Source of the DNA: Planctomycetota bacterium
GTDB taxonomy: Bacteria > Planctomycetota > Phycisphaerae > Phycisphaerales > SM1A02
Assembly (NCBI GenBank): GCA_022560875.1
Contig: JADFSH010000004.1
Location: forward strand, 1-64,000
DNA: 64,000 nt
Direction of reading: 5' to 3'
The notes under the pieces were generated by a model. It was not told where the DNA came from and made no database searches. It worked only from the letters and a program-made list of their open reading frames with translations. Positions 7,620 to 18,914 of the stretch are shown piece after piece (position 1 is the stretch's first letter; each line of letters starts with the position of its first letter). Position numbers and translations under genes: made by a program.

Positions 7620-10600
7620 TCAACCCACCGGCACCGCGATGTCCGCGGATAGAAACAAGATGATCGCGGAAACCGCTTCGACTTCGATCCCAATCCGCCG
7701 GGCGGCGGGGTGGCGATAGGATTCGAGTTGATCGCGATATCGCTCAGCTTCGCTCACCGCTTGTTCCCGGTCGATCCGATCGGTCTTGTAGTCAATCACC
7801 GTCGCCCTTTGTGGCTTTCCCGATGCATCCAGCTCGGCGACCAGTCGATCAATGCGACCCTGCTGGACCCGGCCCTCAATTATCCGGGCAAAGGGAAGCT
7901 CGCGCCAGATCTTCAGACGATCCGGATCGCGATCACCCCGACTCAGGAGGTCACGCACTCCCGGCCTCTTGATCATGGCCATGAATTCCTCCATACAGGT
8001 GAGCAACCAGGGTTCAGCCCGATGCGGCGCAAGGCGTCGGGCGATTTCAAGCAACATCGTCTCGTCCGGCTTCCAGTCCTCGATCCATTCGATCTGCTCG
8101 AAGAGACCGTGGATCACGGTGCCGCGGTCCGACGCTTCATCGTCTCGGAGCCGGAGTTGTTCCGCCAGCGGGGTCGATTCCGTATGCATGGAGGCGGGGG
8201 GGGCGACCATGCCGAAGCGCGGCGTGCGCTCCCCCGACGCCAGTTCGATACGATCAATTTGTCGCGGGCTTTCTACTGTTGCCACTGGCTCTGAATGGGC
8301 ATCGAGCCATGATTCATCACCGCAGGCATACACAATCCGGTCCGGTTCCAATGGCCCTTGAGCCAGTGTGCAACGCAGAAGCGAGGCAATTGTTTTGGGA
8401 AGCGTCTTCTCATTGTCCTTGGGCGGATCGATGATCATGTACAGCCCCTGTCTGGCCCGCGTCATCGCCACGTAAAGTACGCACAATGACTCACGGACGG
8501 TGCGATTGCGCTCCTGCTCGAACATGGGCTCCAACTCGGGAACCAACGTGCGAATCTCTTTTTTCATATAGCGGCAGATGCAGGAAATGCCCTCGGTGAT
8601 GCCCGATCGTTCAAAGACGACCTCCGGCGAGTTGGACCCGGTGAGCTTCGATTCCAGTTCCGGCAGCACCACCATGTCGAACTCGAGCCCCTTGGACTGG
8701 TGAACGGTCATCACCTGTACGGGTGCAGGACGGGACTGGGCCATGTTGGTGGCCTCCACGAGACGCACGAAATCCCCCGGCCGCAAGCTCTGCGTGTCCT
8801 CGTGACGCTCGGCCAGCTCGACGAGCTGTAATGCACGGCGAAGCTCCTCGACATTGCATGATGGCGCGATCGCTCTCACCCATTCGCTGATGGTTTGAGC
8901 GCAACCTTTTTCCAGCAGAGTGCGACGGACCTTTCGGGCCAGTGCTTCCCGTCGGGCGATCGCCTTGGGATCGGCGAGCCTCGTATCAATATTGAACACC
9001 TTCACCAGCGGGCTGAACGCTACGTTGAACGCGGCAATGGTGTCGCCGGGATGATCCGCCAAGTGCAGCAGATCAAGGATCGCGTTCACCGGGGCCGCAT
9101 CGGTAAGCGGCCCGCCCCCCCGGCCACTGGCAGGTATCTCCAGCTTGTTCAGTTCAAACAGCAGGTTGGCGACCGCCGCATTGGTGCGGGTGAGGATCGC
9201 GATCGAGCGGGACGGAGCCTGAAGGTGGAGGCTCGCGACAAGTTCTGCGGTGTGTTTGAGACGCAGGGCTCCCTGCCAGGATGTCTCCCTCGCTCTCGGG
9301 GCGATACGCAACTCAGCGTAGCCGTTGAAATCCTTCGCCGTTTCGTGCGTCGAGAACCATTGCTCCCACTGCTCGGCAACTTCGGGGCGGTCGATCAGCG
9401 CCGCGTTGCCCTGGAGCGAAGTGAACACGCGATTGAGAGTATCCATGATGACAGGCGCGGAGCGATAGCTCGTGGAAAGCCGTTCCAGTTTCAGTGATTG
9501 CTCATCCACGCCCCCGCCGATGAGATCAGGCATGTTCAGGAGAATTTCCGGGGCGGCCTCCCGCCAGCCATAGATTGATTGCTTCACGTCCCCCACGCAG
9601 AAGAAGGAGTGCTCGGGTGGTTCGTTGCCGACGATCTCTTCGATAAAGGGGGAGAGCGACCGCCACTGGGCTACGGAGGTGTCCTGAAATTCGTCGAGCA
9701 GCAGGTGGCGAATGCTTGCGTCCAGCCGGTAGCAGATGTCATCGAGCGAGCCGACACGTTCTGCTTCGATCATCGCCGCGGTCAGGTCCGCGAAGGTCAT
9801 CACCCGCCGCCGATGCTTGAGACGTGCGTACTTGTCGTGAAACAACTCCAACAGGTCGCGGGTGGCCAGAGTCTGCTTACGCACCCGCCCGACCAGCACG
9901 CCGATGGCATGCTTCACCAGCGGTTCATACGCTTGCACGAGGACCGAGGGGAGTTTGACCCGACTGAATGTTTCTTTCTCCGCCACGACCGCCCCGGCGA
10001 TGCCCTTGGCGATGAATTGGCCCCATTCCCGGGTGGCAATTCGCTCCAGGTCTGCAGCGTGCGCCTTGATGATGCTTTTATTGTCCGGAAGCGGACAATC
10101 CTGCAAAGAAACAATGGCCTCGACCAGCTTCGGCATTGAAAGCGTTTCATAATCCGGAATCTGCTCCCACGCTTCCGGGGCCGCGTCACGATACAACTCG
10201 TAGAGCTTCGACACCACGGTATCGATTGCGGCGAGAGCCGATCGCTCCGACGAACCCTGAGTCAGCAGACGCAGAAGATCAATTAGTTTCTGGGGATTCC
10301 GCTCATCCAGCATCTGCTCGATGGCCCGAGCCCTGAACTGCGCATCCTCCGGCTCGTCGATCATGCGGCTGGAAGACGGCAGGCCCAGCTCCAACGCAAA
10401 CGCCCCCACCACTGATGCGAAAAAACCATCAAGCGTGCGGATGTTCATCCGATGTACGTTTCGCGCCAGAGAAGCCAGCAGCTGAAGTGTCTGATCGCGG
10501 CTCAGGGCATCGAGCCCGATATATGAGCCAAGCTCGACTCGTTTCTCTTCATCATCAGCCGCTTCCGCCAGCCGAAGTAGGATTCGATTGCGAATCTCAC

Positions 10601-10766
10601 CCGCCGCAAGACGGGTGAAGGTGCTGGAGAGGATGGAGCCAATCTCCGCGCCGGAGGCTATGAGCGCGAGATAGCGATTCGTGAGTTGGAAGGTCTTGCC
10701 CGCGCCCGCAGAGGCGAGGATGCGTTTGTGCGCGAGCAATTCAGCTTGCCTGGCGAGCCCGGTCAT
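7620..10766 (-). CDS. addA: AddA-type UvrD-family helicase with RecB-like nuclease domain
   Basis: A 1048-residue superfamily 1 helicase-nuclease for double-strand-break processing. Walker A is SAGAGKT (K24). LLLDEFQDTS is the Walker B/UvrD signature, GDVKQSIYGWR is motif III/IV, and MTVHQSKGLEFD is motif V. The C-terminal PD-(D/E)XK nuclease carries the VIDYKTDR core near residue 990. Its start overlaps the stop of the upstream AddB-like gene by ATGA, so the two subunits are translationally coupled, as expected for a heterodimer. By family knowledge AddAB resects ends and loads RecA. Confidence in the family is high; AddA rather than RecB is chosen because of the AddB-like partner. Confidence 0.92.
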   Translation of the reverse strand: MTGLARQAELLAHKRILASAGAGKTFQLTNRYLALIASGAEIGSILSSTFTRLAAGEIRNRILLRLAEAADDEEKRVELGSYIGLDALSRDQTLQLLASLARNVHRMNIRTLDGFFASVVGAFALELGLPSSSRMIDEPEDAQFRARAIEQMLDERNPQKLIDLLRLLTQGSSERSALAAIDTVVSKLYELYRDAAPEAWEQIPDYETLSMPKLVEAIVSLQDCPLPDNKSIIKAHAADLERIATREWGQFIAKGIAGAVVAEKETFSRVKLPSVLVQAYEPLVKHAIGVLVGRVRKQTLATRDLLELFHDKYARLKHRRRVMTFADLTAAMIEAERVGSLDDICYRLDASIRHLLLDEFQDTSVAQWRSLSPFIEEIVGNEPPEHSFFCVGDVKQSIYGWREAAPEILLNMPDLIGGGVDEQSLKLERLSTSYRSAPVIMDTLNRVFTSLQGNAALIDRPEVAEQWEQWFSTHETAKDFNGYAELRIAPRARETSWQGALRLKHTAELVASLHLQAPSRSIAILTRTNAAVANLLFELNKLEIPASGRGGGPLTDAAPVNAILDLLHLADHPGDTIAAFNVAFSPLVKVFNIDTRLADPKAIARREALARKVRRTLLEKGCAQTISEWVRAIAPSCNVEELRRALQLVELAERHEDTQSLRPGDFVRLVEATNMAQSRPAPVQVMTVHQSKGLEFDMVVLPELESKLTGSNSPEVVFERSGITEGISCICRYMKKEIRTLVPELEPMFEQERNRTVRESLCVLYVAMTRARQGLYMIIDPPKDNEKTLPKTIASLLRCTLAQGPLEPDRIVYACGDESWLDAHSEPVATVESPRQIDRIELASGERTPRFGMVAPPASMHTESTPLAEQLRLRDDEASDRGTVIHGLFEQIEWIEDWKPDETMLLEIARRLAPHRAEPWLLTCMEEFMAMIKRPGVRDLLSRGDRDPDRLKIWRELPFARIIEGRVQQGRIDRLVAELDASGKPQRATVIDYKTDRIDREQAVSEAERYRDQLESYRHPAARRIGIEVEAVSAIILFLSADIAVPVG

Positions 10767-13621
10767 GCGTCGTCTCCCGAAGTGATTGCCTCTTGCAGCT
10801 CCATGCTGCTGAAGGTCGTGCTCTGACAGATGCGGGCAAACTGGTCGTAGGAGTGCTTCAGATCCTCGGTGGGCTCGAACTTGCGATCGCGGATGTCGCG
10901 CACGACCTGACGCGCCGTTTCGAGGGCGTGCTCGATCTGGGGGGCGGTCCAGGTGGCGGCGCTGATTTTTACCCCGTCTGCCTGTTTGGGCAGGATGAAG
11001 TAGGCCAATTCCACGTCGCCGGTGATGCCATGCTGCTGGGCGAGGAAACGGTACAGCGGAAGCTGAAGATCCTTCCAGACGATCTCATCAAGATTCTCGG
11101 GTACGCGCTCCAACCCGAGGTGGACCTTGTGTGGCGAACTCCCCGACTCGCCGGTCTTGTAGTCGAAGATCCGCCAGTTTCCGGTCTGCTCGTGAACGTC
11201 GATGCGGTCGATCTTTCCCACGATCCGTATGGGGGATTGGCCGGGGATCTCCAGCTCGTTGGCGTCGGTGAATTTCAGCTCACATTTGTGGATCGTCCAT
11301 CCCTCACTTCGCAGCCGGGCCTGGCAGCGGGCGAAGCCCATCAGACGTTGCTGCATGCGAGCCAGTTGCACCCGCACCGGGGCGATGGGAGAAGTACCGT
11401 AGTGATCTTTGGCGATAGTCTCCAGAGCAGTCATCAGGTAGGACTCGATCTCACGCTCATCATCCGAATCACGCACTGCGGTGTCATTGCCGAACTTTTC
11501 CAGCACGTCGTGGGCCAGCGAACCGAAACGCATGGGATCCAGCTCCTGCCCGGTGTCCGTCAGCGTTTTCAGCTTCAGCAATCGCGACAGTGCGTAACGG
11601 TACGGGCATTCGAGATACTGCTTGAAATCCGTCACGCTCATCTTTTCCGGCAGCTCCAGATCCTGCGACAGTTGAGGTACGACGAAGCCCGACATCGCAC
11701 CAGGCTCCGGGCAACCCACCGGTAAAGAGACGGCGACAGTCTCCACCTCGGTGCAGAACACCTCGATCCGAGTCCGCACCGTCTCCGGATCACACGCCAG
11801 CAGCAGCCGACTGGGAACGAGCGGCTCGCCCCGCTCGGCGCGACGACCGGCGATCAGCGTCACGCGGGACCGACTGCTCAGAATCGCCTGCAACAGATAC
11901 GCATCGCGAGCGTATCGTCGCGCGTTGCTCATCAAACCCAGTCCAGATCGCAGCGAATCGGGCAGAAACGCATCACCCTGCACGGCATGGGGAATGTCGC
12001 CATCGTTCACCCCCGTGATGATGAGCGCCGGAGCCAGATCCAGATGGAGCTCAAGCCATCCGAGCATTTCGATCTGCTCGGCTTTCAATTCCCCCGCCAG
12101 CATGAGATTCACCGCCTCCAGAAGCAGGTATTCGATCGCGACCGAGGCGCTGACGATGGGTTGGAGATCGACAGGAGCAGCGTACAGCGAATCGAGCAGA
12201 TCGCGCAAGGCCAGACACGCTTCTGCGGATTTGGATTCTGATGCGGATGATTTCGCATCAAGTTCGCCATACACCTCGCGCAGCACGTCGAGGATTGGCT
12301 CGGCCCAAGCGCCCAGATGGCGGGGCGGTCCCGACAGGGGTGAAAGAACATCACTCGCCGCGTCGTGGATGGCTTTCAGATCGCGTCGGGTCTCATCCTC
12401 GCCGAGCCACGCCCCGGTCAGTTCCTGGTGAAGATGCTCGGTGAAATAGCGATCCAGCAGCGAAAGCCAGCTCGTAATGCCGCGTTCGGCCTTGGAGTCG
12501 GCTTGTTCAAACGAACGCAACAGTCGCCGCTCGAAATCCGGATGGCGTAGCAGGGAGGCAAAATGAGCGAACCGCGGCACGTTGACCCAATCCGAAATCG
12601 CCTGGAGCAAACGACACGGCGCGGTCTGCGCCAGGTCCGTTCCGGTGGCGGCATGAAGCGAAAGTCCCGCCCATTGAGCATCGCGCTGAAGCTGTTTCAC
12701 CAATTTCTCGTTTCCGAGCCCGATGGCGATTTCTGTCGATGCATATTGCCCGCCATAGCTCGCGATCGTCCTCAGCGTTTCCTGGGATTGATCACTCGGT
12801 CGGTCACAAATGACAAGGTTGCGCTCGTCAATCTCGATGATCGCATCCACCCAGGATTCGCAGACCAGACACCCCAGATCATCAAAGTGATCTCTCAGCG
12901 TTTCCGGCGCGTGAATCATCGAGGTCGTGCAATCCGCAAGCGGTTCGATGACGGCCCGCTGGAAGGTATTGAGTTCAGTGACCGCGACAAGCACAATTTT
13001 GTTCGGCGTTTTTTCTAGATCGATGCCACGACTCAGGGCGCACTCGCGGGCAATGTGGGAATCGGTCAGGTGATGCACTTCAAGCACATCAAGATATTTT
13101 ACATGCAGACTCTCCAATGCCCGCCAGCGTTTCACCTCGGCGAACATCGTCTCCACCCCCTCGGCGTGCGTCGCAACATCGCCAAACGAGAGCCGCCGGC
13201 CCGCCAACTCATCCTGCAGACCCGTGATCGTGATCGCCAGATCGCGCCAGAACAACACCTCATCCGTCTCGGGTGGACTTCCCACAAGCGATGCAAGACT
13301 TTCCCCTTCCGCCCGGTGCAACGTTTCGATCCAGGCCATCTGCCGCTCGGTGGAAGAGGCCACACGATCGGCGATCGGCAATAACACCTCCGCGATGTTG
13401 CCGGGGGTTACGATCCTGGGGGGTAACAGCAGCCAATTCCGCGTGGTGCATTGCGCGGCAAGCAAATGCAGCAACGCCCGACCGGCCCGCTTGCCGGGCG
13501 TAACCAGCAGCGTCTCCTGCAGATCGCATACGTCACCAGTCGCTTCATGCTGGTTGATCAACCGGTCCGCCACCTCGGGCAGACAGGGATTCGACCACTC
13601 AAGCCAAAGACGACAAACCAT
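10763..13621 (-). CDS. addB: AddB-like PD-(D/E)XK nuclease/helicase-like subunit
   Basis: A 952-residue partner of the downstream AddA. The N-terminus has a degenerate P-loop-like TPGKRAGRALL instead of a full Walker A, normal for this inactive helicase fold. The C-terminal nuclease begins at TDFKQYLECPYRY and has GKIDRIDV and IFDYKTGESG as the catalytic core. Known AddB proteins hold a 4Fe-4S cluster with one Cys before and three after the nuclease core; here the first is present (ECPYRY) but the tail shows only one (ARIC), so the cluster seems absent. The ATG at 13621 was chosen because GAGG lies 10 bases upstream; the frame extends six codons further. Confidence 0.85.
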   Translation of the reverse strand: MVCRLWLEWSNPCLPEVADRLINQHEATGDVCDLQETLLVTPGKRAGRALLHLLAAQCTTRNWLLLPPRIVTPGNIAEVLLPIADRVASSTERQMAWIETLHRAEGESLASLVGSPPETDEVLFWRDLAITITGLQDELAGRRLSFGDVATHAEGVETMFAEVKRWRALESLHVKYLDVLEVHHLTDSHIARECALSRGIDLEKTPNKIVLVAVTELNTFQRAVIEPLADCTTSMIHAPETLRDHFDDLGCLVCESWVDAIIEIDERNLVICDRPSDQSQETLRTIASYGGQYASTEIAIGLGNEKLVKQLQRDAQWAGLSLHAATGTDLAQTAPCRLLQAISDWVNVPRFAHFASLLRHPDFERRLLRSFEQADSKAERGITSWLSLLDRYFTEHLHQELTGAWLGEDETRRDLKAIHDAASDVLSPLSGPPRHLGAWAEPILDVLREVYGELDAKSSASESKSAEACLALRDLLDSLYAAPVDLQPIVSASVAIEYLLLEAVNLMLAGELKAEQIEMLGWLELHLDLAPALIITGVNDGDIPHAVQGDAFLPDSLRSGLGLMSNARRYARDAYLLQAILSSRSRVTLIAGRRAERGEPLVPSRLLLACDPETVRTRIEVFCTEVETVAVSLPVGCPEPGAMSGFVVPQLSQDLELPEKMSVTDFKQYLECPYRYALSRLLKLKTLTDTGQELDPMRFGSLAHDVLEKFGNDTAVRDSDDEREIESYLMTALETIAKDHYGTSPIAPVRVQLARMQQRLMGFARCQARLRSEGWTIHKCELKFTDANELEIPGQSPIRIVGKIDRIDVHEQTGNWRIFDYKTGESGSSPHKVHLGLERVPENLDEIVWKDLQLPLYRFLAQQHGITGDVELAYFILPKQADGVKISAATWTAPQIEHALETARQVVRDIRDRKFEPTEDLKHSYDQFARICQSTTFSSMELQEAITSGDDA

Positions 13622-13706
13622 GGTGAACAATCCTCGCAAACGTATGCTCTATCGAGAGAGACAACTTGGTAGAGAGCCGGGGGTGACCAGGTATGACGCA
13701 AGAGGG

Positions 13707-13735
13707 CAATTAGTTTTCGACTATGGACGTGTCAA
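13707..13735 (-). promoter_or_regulatory. Candidate promoter for addB-addA
   Basis: On the minus strand a perfect -35 hexamer TTGACA (13735-13730) is followed after 17 bases by TAATTG (13712-13707), a weak -10. Transcription would begin near 13700, giving a leader of about 80 bases before addB. Spacing is ideal but the -10 is poor. Confidence 0.4.
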
Positions 13736-13828
13736 TTTTAGTGAATCTTGTTGTGTCGGCGACATCCTGAAGTAAGCTGGATAGATCTGCATTCGTAGTG
13801 AAGACTTACATATCTCTAATTAGACAGG

Positions 13829-13867
13829 ACTGGGCAGTCGTGGGGACGTGCCCAGTCTTGTTTTTTC
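13829..13867 (+). terminator. Rho-independent terminator on the plus strand
   Basis: GACTGGGCA (13829-13837) pairs perfectly with TGCCCAGTC (13850-13858), followed by TTGTTTTTT. The T-run lies on the plus side, yet both neighbouring genes are on the minus strand, so no annotated gene uses it in this orientation. It could end a small plus-strand RNA begun upstream. Confidence 0.7.
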
Positions 13868-13893
13868 GGTGGACTGGGAACCGTCATTCTCGA

Positions 13894-14592
13894 TTAGGGC
13901 TGAATAGCCGCCAGAGTCTTTGCCGTGAGAATGACTGAGCCGTTTTCGAGTTCAAGATTGGTCAATCGTACGCGTCTTGAGTCGGCGAGGTCGAGAACGG
14001 GATCGATATGCTCATCGCCACGCAGCATCCGTAAAAACAAAAATGCGACCGGATCGTCAATCTCGGCGCTTGATGCATATTCGTCAATCAATCCGGCTAT
14101 TCTTTCCACTGGCTTGCCGGGGATGTTCAAACGGCCCAGCGAGAACCTGTTCACGGTCACCAGCAACTCCCCTCCCTCAAACCGGGGCATCATGCGGGTG
14201 ACTATGATCTTGGACGGCCCCAACGACTCGACCGCCACCGCGAGGCTGATGCCATCAGGCTCGAACCTGATCTGCGGCATGTCCAGATCTTCCGGCCAGA
14301 TCAGGTTCTCCTTGTGGGCAATCCAATCCTGGAGCTTCGTGGCCAGCCAGGCGTTGAGTTGATTCTCGCGTACCCGGAGCTTCCAAGGCTCAGGATCAGG
14401 GCGAATCTTCTGGAATTCCTCGAGCAGACGAAATTCAACCCGGTCCGCCAGTTCGAGTACCTTCTCGTCGGTCGGATTGGGAGGCTCATACCAATGCGGC
14501 GTCATACGAGTCAGCCCCCACAGCGCCGCGATCCCTACCAGAACAAGTACACACAACACTGCCAGCAGGCGTTTGACGCGGACCTTGACCAT
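13894..14592 (-). CDS. Membrane-anchored protein of unknown function
   Basis: A 232-residue protein with one N-terminal membrane segment (about residues 9-26, rich in Leu, Val and Ala) after a basic MVKVRVKR start, which predicts an inside N-terminus with the bulk outside the membrane. The rest is soluble, with many Pro and charged residues early and beta-rich stretches later. A central RENQLNAWLATKL region recalls the small anchored proteins found beside envelope genes in planctomycetes, but I recognise no family. It lies upstream of addB-addA with about 270 bp between, so it is probably a separate unit. No catalytic motif is visible. Confidence 0.6.
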   Translation of the reverse strand: MVKVRVKRLLAVLCVLVLVGIAALWGLTRMTPHWYEPPNPTDEKVLELADRVEFRLLEEFQKIRPDPEPWKLRVRENQLNAWLATKLQDWIAHKENLIWPEDLDMPQIRFEPDGISLAVAVESLGPSKIIVTRMMPRFEGGELLVTVNRFSLGRLNIPGKPVERIAGLIDEYASSAEIDDPVAFLFLRMLRGDEHIDPVLDLADSRRVRLTNLELENGSVILTAKTLAAIQP

Positions 14593-14758
14593 AATAGTCG
14601 TAGTTTACGACAAATAGCCGCCACCATCGTCGTGAATCCTGGTTTTGCGACAGGCTGTTCGTGGATATTGGCAGATGGGTCTAAGATGAGCGGCGTGATG
14701 ATCGACGACCATCATCCCGGACTCACTGTGCCCGCTGACAATTTTTCCCATGTGCCAC

Positions 14759-15250
14759 ATGCCGAATGCCTCCCCTGCACCCATAGAACCGCTTGGTCGC
14801 GAAGCTTTTCTGACGATCATCGAGGAGCACTCGAACTTCTGGGATGATGATCTGACCTACCAGCTTCATCACCCGATGTTCATTGAGGAGTTCGGCGACA
14901 CCGCCTTTGCCATTCGCGATGGTGACGAGATCGTTGCCTATCTCCTGGGCTTTTATTCCCAAACCAGTCCGACGGCATACATACACATGGTCGCGGTTCG
15001 CAAGGGTCATCGCGGCATGGGCCACGCCCGCCGGCTCTACGAGCATTTCATCGATGCCGCCCGAAAAAAAGCCTGCTCCATCCTCAAGGCCACCGCATCA
15101 CCTTTCAACGAAAAATCAATCCGCTTCCATCAGGCCCTGGGCATGACCATGCGCGGCGAGGACTTCTCCGAAGGCGTGCCGGGAGTAAAGGTTGTCAAGG
15201 ACTACTTACGCAGAGGTAAACACCGAGTAGTGTTTGAGAAGTCACTGTAA
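14759..15250 (+). CDS. GNAT-family N-acetyltransferase
   Basis: About 163 residues with the GNAT fold. Early strands end in YLLGFY, then IHMVAVRKGHRGMGHARRLY supplies the acetyl-CoA pyrophosphate-binding loop (R/Q-x2-G-x-G/A type, here RKGHRGMGHA). FNEKSIRFHQALGM is the typical C-terminal strand-helix where the partner loop closes. The enzyme should transfer an acetyl group from acetyl-CoA to an amine; the substrate is unknown. The start at 14759 is preferred over 14750 but not decided by a clear ribosome-binding site. It is a single-gene unit, divergent from the anchored protein to its left. Confidence 0.85.
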   Translation: MPNASPAPIEPLGREAFLTIIEEHSNFWDDDLTYQLHHPMFIEEFGDTAFAIRDGDEIVAYLLGFYSQTSPTAYIHMVAVRKGHRGMGHARRLYEHFIDAARKKACSILKATASPFNEKSIRFHQALGMTMRGEDFSEGVPGVKVVKDYLRRGKHRVVFEKSL

Positions 15251-15343
15251 TAGAAGCCGTTTGGTAGGCGAATGGATTTCCCATCGGCTATAAAAAGGAC
15301 ATTGAAAAAACACGGCAACGCTTCGACTCGACTGCGCAGCATT

Positions 15344-15807
15344 TCACTTATATGAAGGTGCTTTCACCGTCCCTGTTTTATTCTTCTTCTTTTTCTCAGC
15401 CTTGCTTCCCGTCGTTATCGTACCATACCCCGATTCAAGCACTACACTGACGTTTTTTTGATATCCGCCGCCTCGACCGGAAATTGCATCGACGATAAGC
15501 CCGACGCCGCCGCCCAGAATAATGTTGCCGGCAAGCGCCATGTTTAGAGTGTTCTTGAGTTCGTAGTTGACAGTCTTGTAACCCGATTTCGTGAATGTAA
15601 TGAGTTTGTCACCACCTTTACGAGGCACCGGTAGCACTATTGGTGTGTCTCCCATAGCGATGCCGTCAATAGCAACTCGTGCCCATCCGGAGTAGTATTG
15701 AACGTCACCATCTGATTGTCATCATTCAGGAATGTCGCGCACCCGGTCTGGGCCATGGCCGTCAAAAACAGGATTGCATATACGGCACAGTTCAGTTTCA
15801 GCTTCAT
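15344..15807 (-). pseudogene. PEGA-domain lipoprotein split by a one-base frameshift
   Basis: Two overlapping frames together make one protein. The first, from the ATG at 15807 (GGAAAGG upstream), encodes a lipoprotein signal ending in TGCATF, then VTFNTTPDG. The second continues with ARVAIDGIAMGDTP, a Gly-rich hydrophobic stretch (GNIILGGGVGLIV) and a Lys-rich tail. Joined at the GGG run at 15682-15684, they give the usual PEGA/lipoprotein order (STPDGA-x-V-x-IDG-x4-TP). One extra G would restore a single frame of about 154 residues. Whether this is a real mutation or a sequencing error in a homopolymer cannot be told here. The family sits in the envelope and has no known enzymatic role. Confidence 0.75.
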
Positions 15808-17615
<1,808 letters not shown>

Positions 17616-17649
17616 GATCCTCGCCCGGCAGTTAGACACGCAATCACGC

Positions 17650-17687
17650 ATGCAAAGGCTCCGCATTCATCTGCGGATCCTTTGCAT
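17650..17687. terminator. Long hairpin between convergent genes
   Basis: A 16-bp stem with one mismatch (17650-17665 against 17672-17687) around a six-base loop, just after atpD and before the convergent DUF900 gene end. There is no proper T-run on either side, so termination in both directions is likely but not certain. Confidence 0.6.
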
Positions 17688-17756
17688 TTCACGATACTCT
17701 TCGACTAGCCGTATGATCTGTCTATCCCGACCCCGCACGCCGTCCCTTATGAACGA

Positions 17757-18863
17757 TCACCGAAACCGGTAGATGTTGGCGTCGGAGTGATACTTCAAAT
17801 TGGTCTCGGAGCGCTTACCCCGGAAGGCATGGCGGAAGAAGCGGGCGACTTTCTTGTTCCGGGTCGGACCCCCGATAAAATACGTATGGGCTTTGCCGAC
17901 TTGATCGACCTCCGTAAAATCCACATAGATGGGACGTTGCGCGTCGAGTTTGCGCAGGTAGTGTCCCAGGCGGGCGTGCTGGGCGTCACCCAGTTTCAGC
18001 CTCGAGGCACCCAAAGCGTAGTCGTCCTCGTTGATGGTGATAAACACGCGTCCCCTGCAATTGATCATATCCACCCACTTAGCGTGGCCTTCATTATTCG
18101 TGTCTGCCGCGGCGAGTATGACATTGTCGAACACCGGGGCCCGGCTTTGAAAGATGTCTGAGAGCAACGCGTGCTTGAACAGGTAGTTGCCCATGCTGTG
18201 AAACAGCGCGCTGACGCAATACGGGCATTCATCCTCCGCGGTCTGGGCGATGAACGCGTCGCGTTCCACAGGATTGTCGGGGAACTTCCGGTCGGCCTCC
18301 CGGGTTATTTTCGCCATCAATTTCAGGTTGGCCTGCTTGACGAATGTGTGGAGCTTGTCAATGGTGCGGTCCAGCGCACCAACTGACAGCCGTGCAGTGA
18401 CCTTGTCGCGCCGGTAGTTAAGCGTGCCGCTGATCGCCCCGCCCCCGAGGGCGGGCCAGCTGAAGGCGATCACTTCCATCCGGTACTTGGTGCCCAGGGC
18501 ATGGGCTTGGTCTAGTACGTCCTTCATATCGTTGTTGAAGCCATGCACGTACAGCAGGATGTGGCGTCGATCCTTGGGGATCGACCGCTGCAATCGTGCC
18601 GCGACATAGTCGCTGGCGTAGTAGGGGATCGACGGGTCGGCGGGATCCTTGGGATCCTTGAGCCCGACCTCGCGCTTGAGGCGGACGGCGAGCTTGTCGT
18701 CGTCGGTCAATTCGTCGGGCAGAATGTACACTTTCCAATCGCGACCTTCCTTGATCGCCTCCACGATGCGCAGCTCGTTGGCCCCCTCGGGATTGGGCTT
18801 GCCGCCGAACTTGTTGAGCCCCCGCTTGCGGTCGTTGATCTCCCGATTGGTGACGATGAACAT
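17757..18863 (-). CDS. DUF900-type alpha/beta hydrolase
   Basis: A 368-residue protein with the DUF900 alpha/beta-hydrolase core: ILLYVHGFNND (oxyanion-hole region), VIAFSWPALG, and a nucleophile elbow reading ALFHSMGNYL (G/H-x-S-x-G-like), then ILAAADTNN with the acidic residue. It has no signal peptide, so it may be cytosolic or exported by another route. The ATG at 18863 is fixed by AAGGAG seven bases upstream; the frame extends 11 codons further. The N-terminal 85 residues lie before the hydrolase fold and contain GRDWKVYIL. It is the last gene of a leftward operon with a 51-residue protein and two lipoproteins. The natural substrate is unknown. Confidence 0.8.
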   Translation of the reverse strand: MFIVTNREINDRKRGLNKFGGKPNPEGANELRIVEAIKEGRDWKVYILPDELTDDDKLAVRLKREVGLKDPKDPADPSIPYYASDYVAARLQRSIPKDRRHILLYVHGFNNDMKDVLDQAHALGTKYRMEVIAFSWPALGGGAISGTLNYRRDKVTARLSVGALDRTIDKLHTFVKQANLKLMAKITREADRKFPDNPVERDAFIAQTAEDECPYCVSALFHSMGNYLFKHALLSDIFQSRAPVFDNVILAAADTNNEGHAKWVDMINCRGRVFITINEDDYALGASRLKLGDAQHARLGHYLRKLDAQRPIYVDFTEVDQVGKAHTYFIGGPTRNKKVARFFRHAFRGKRSETNLKYHSDANIYRFR

Positions 18864-18914
18864 AATCAAACTCCTTTCCAAGTCACGTTCGGCCAAGAAG
18901 AACGGATCTTCATC

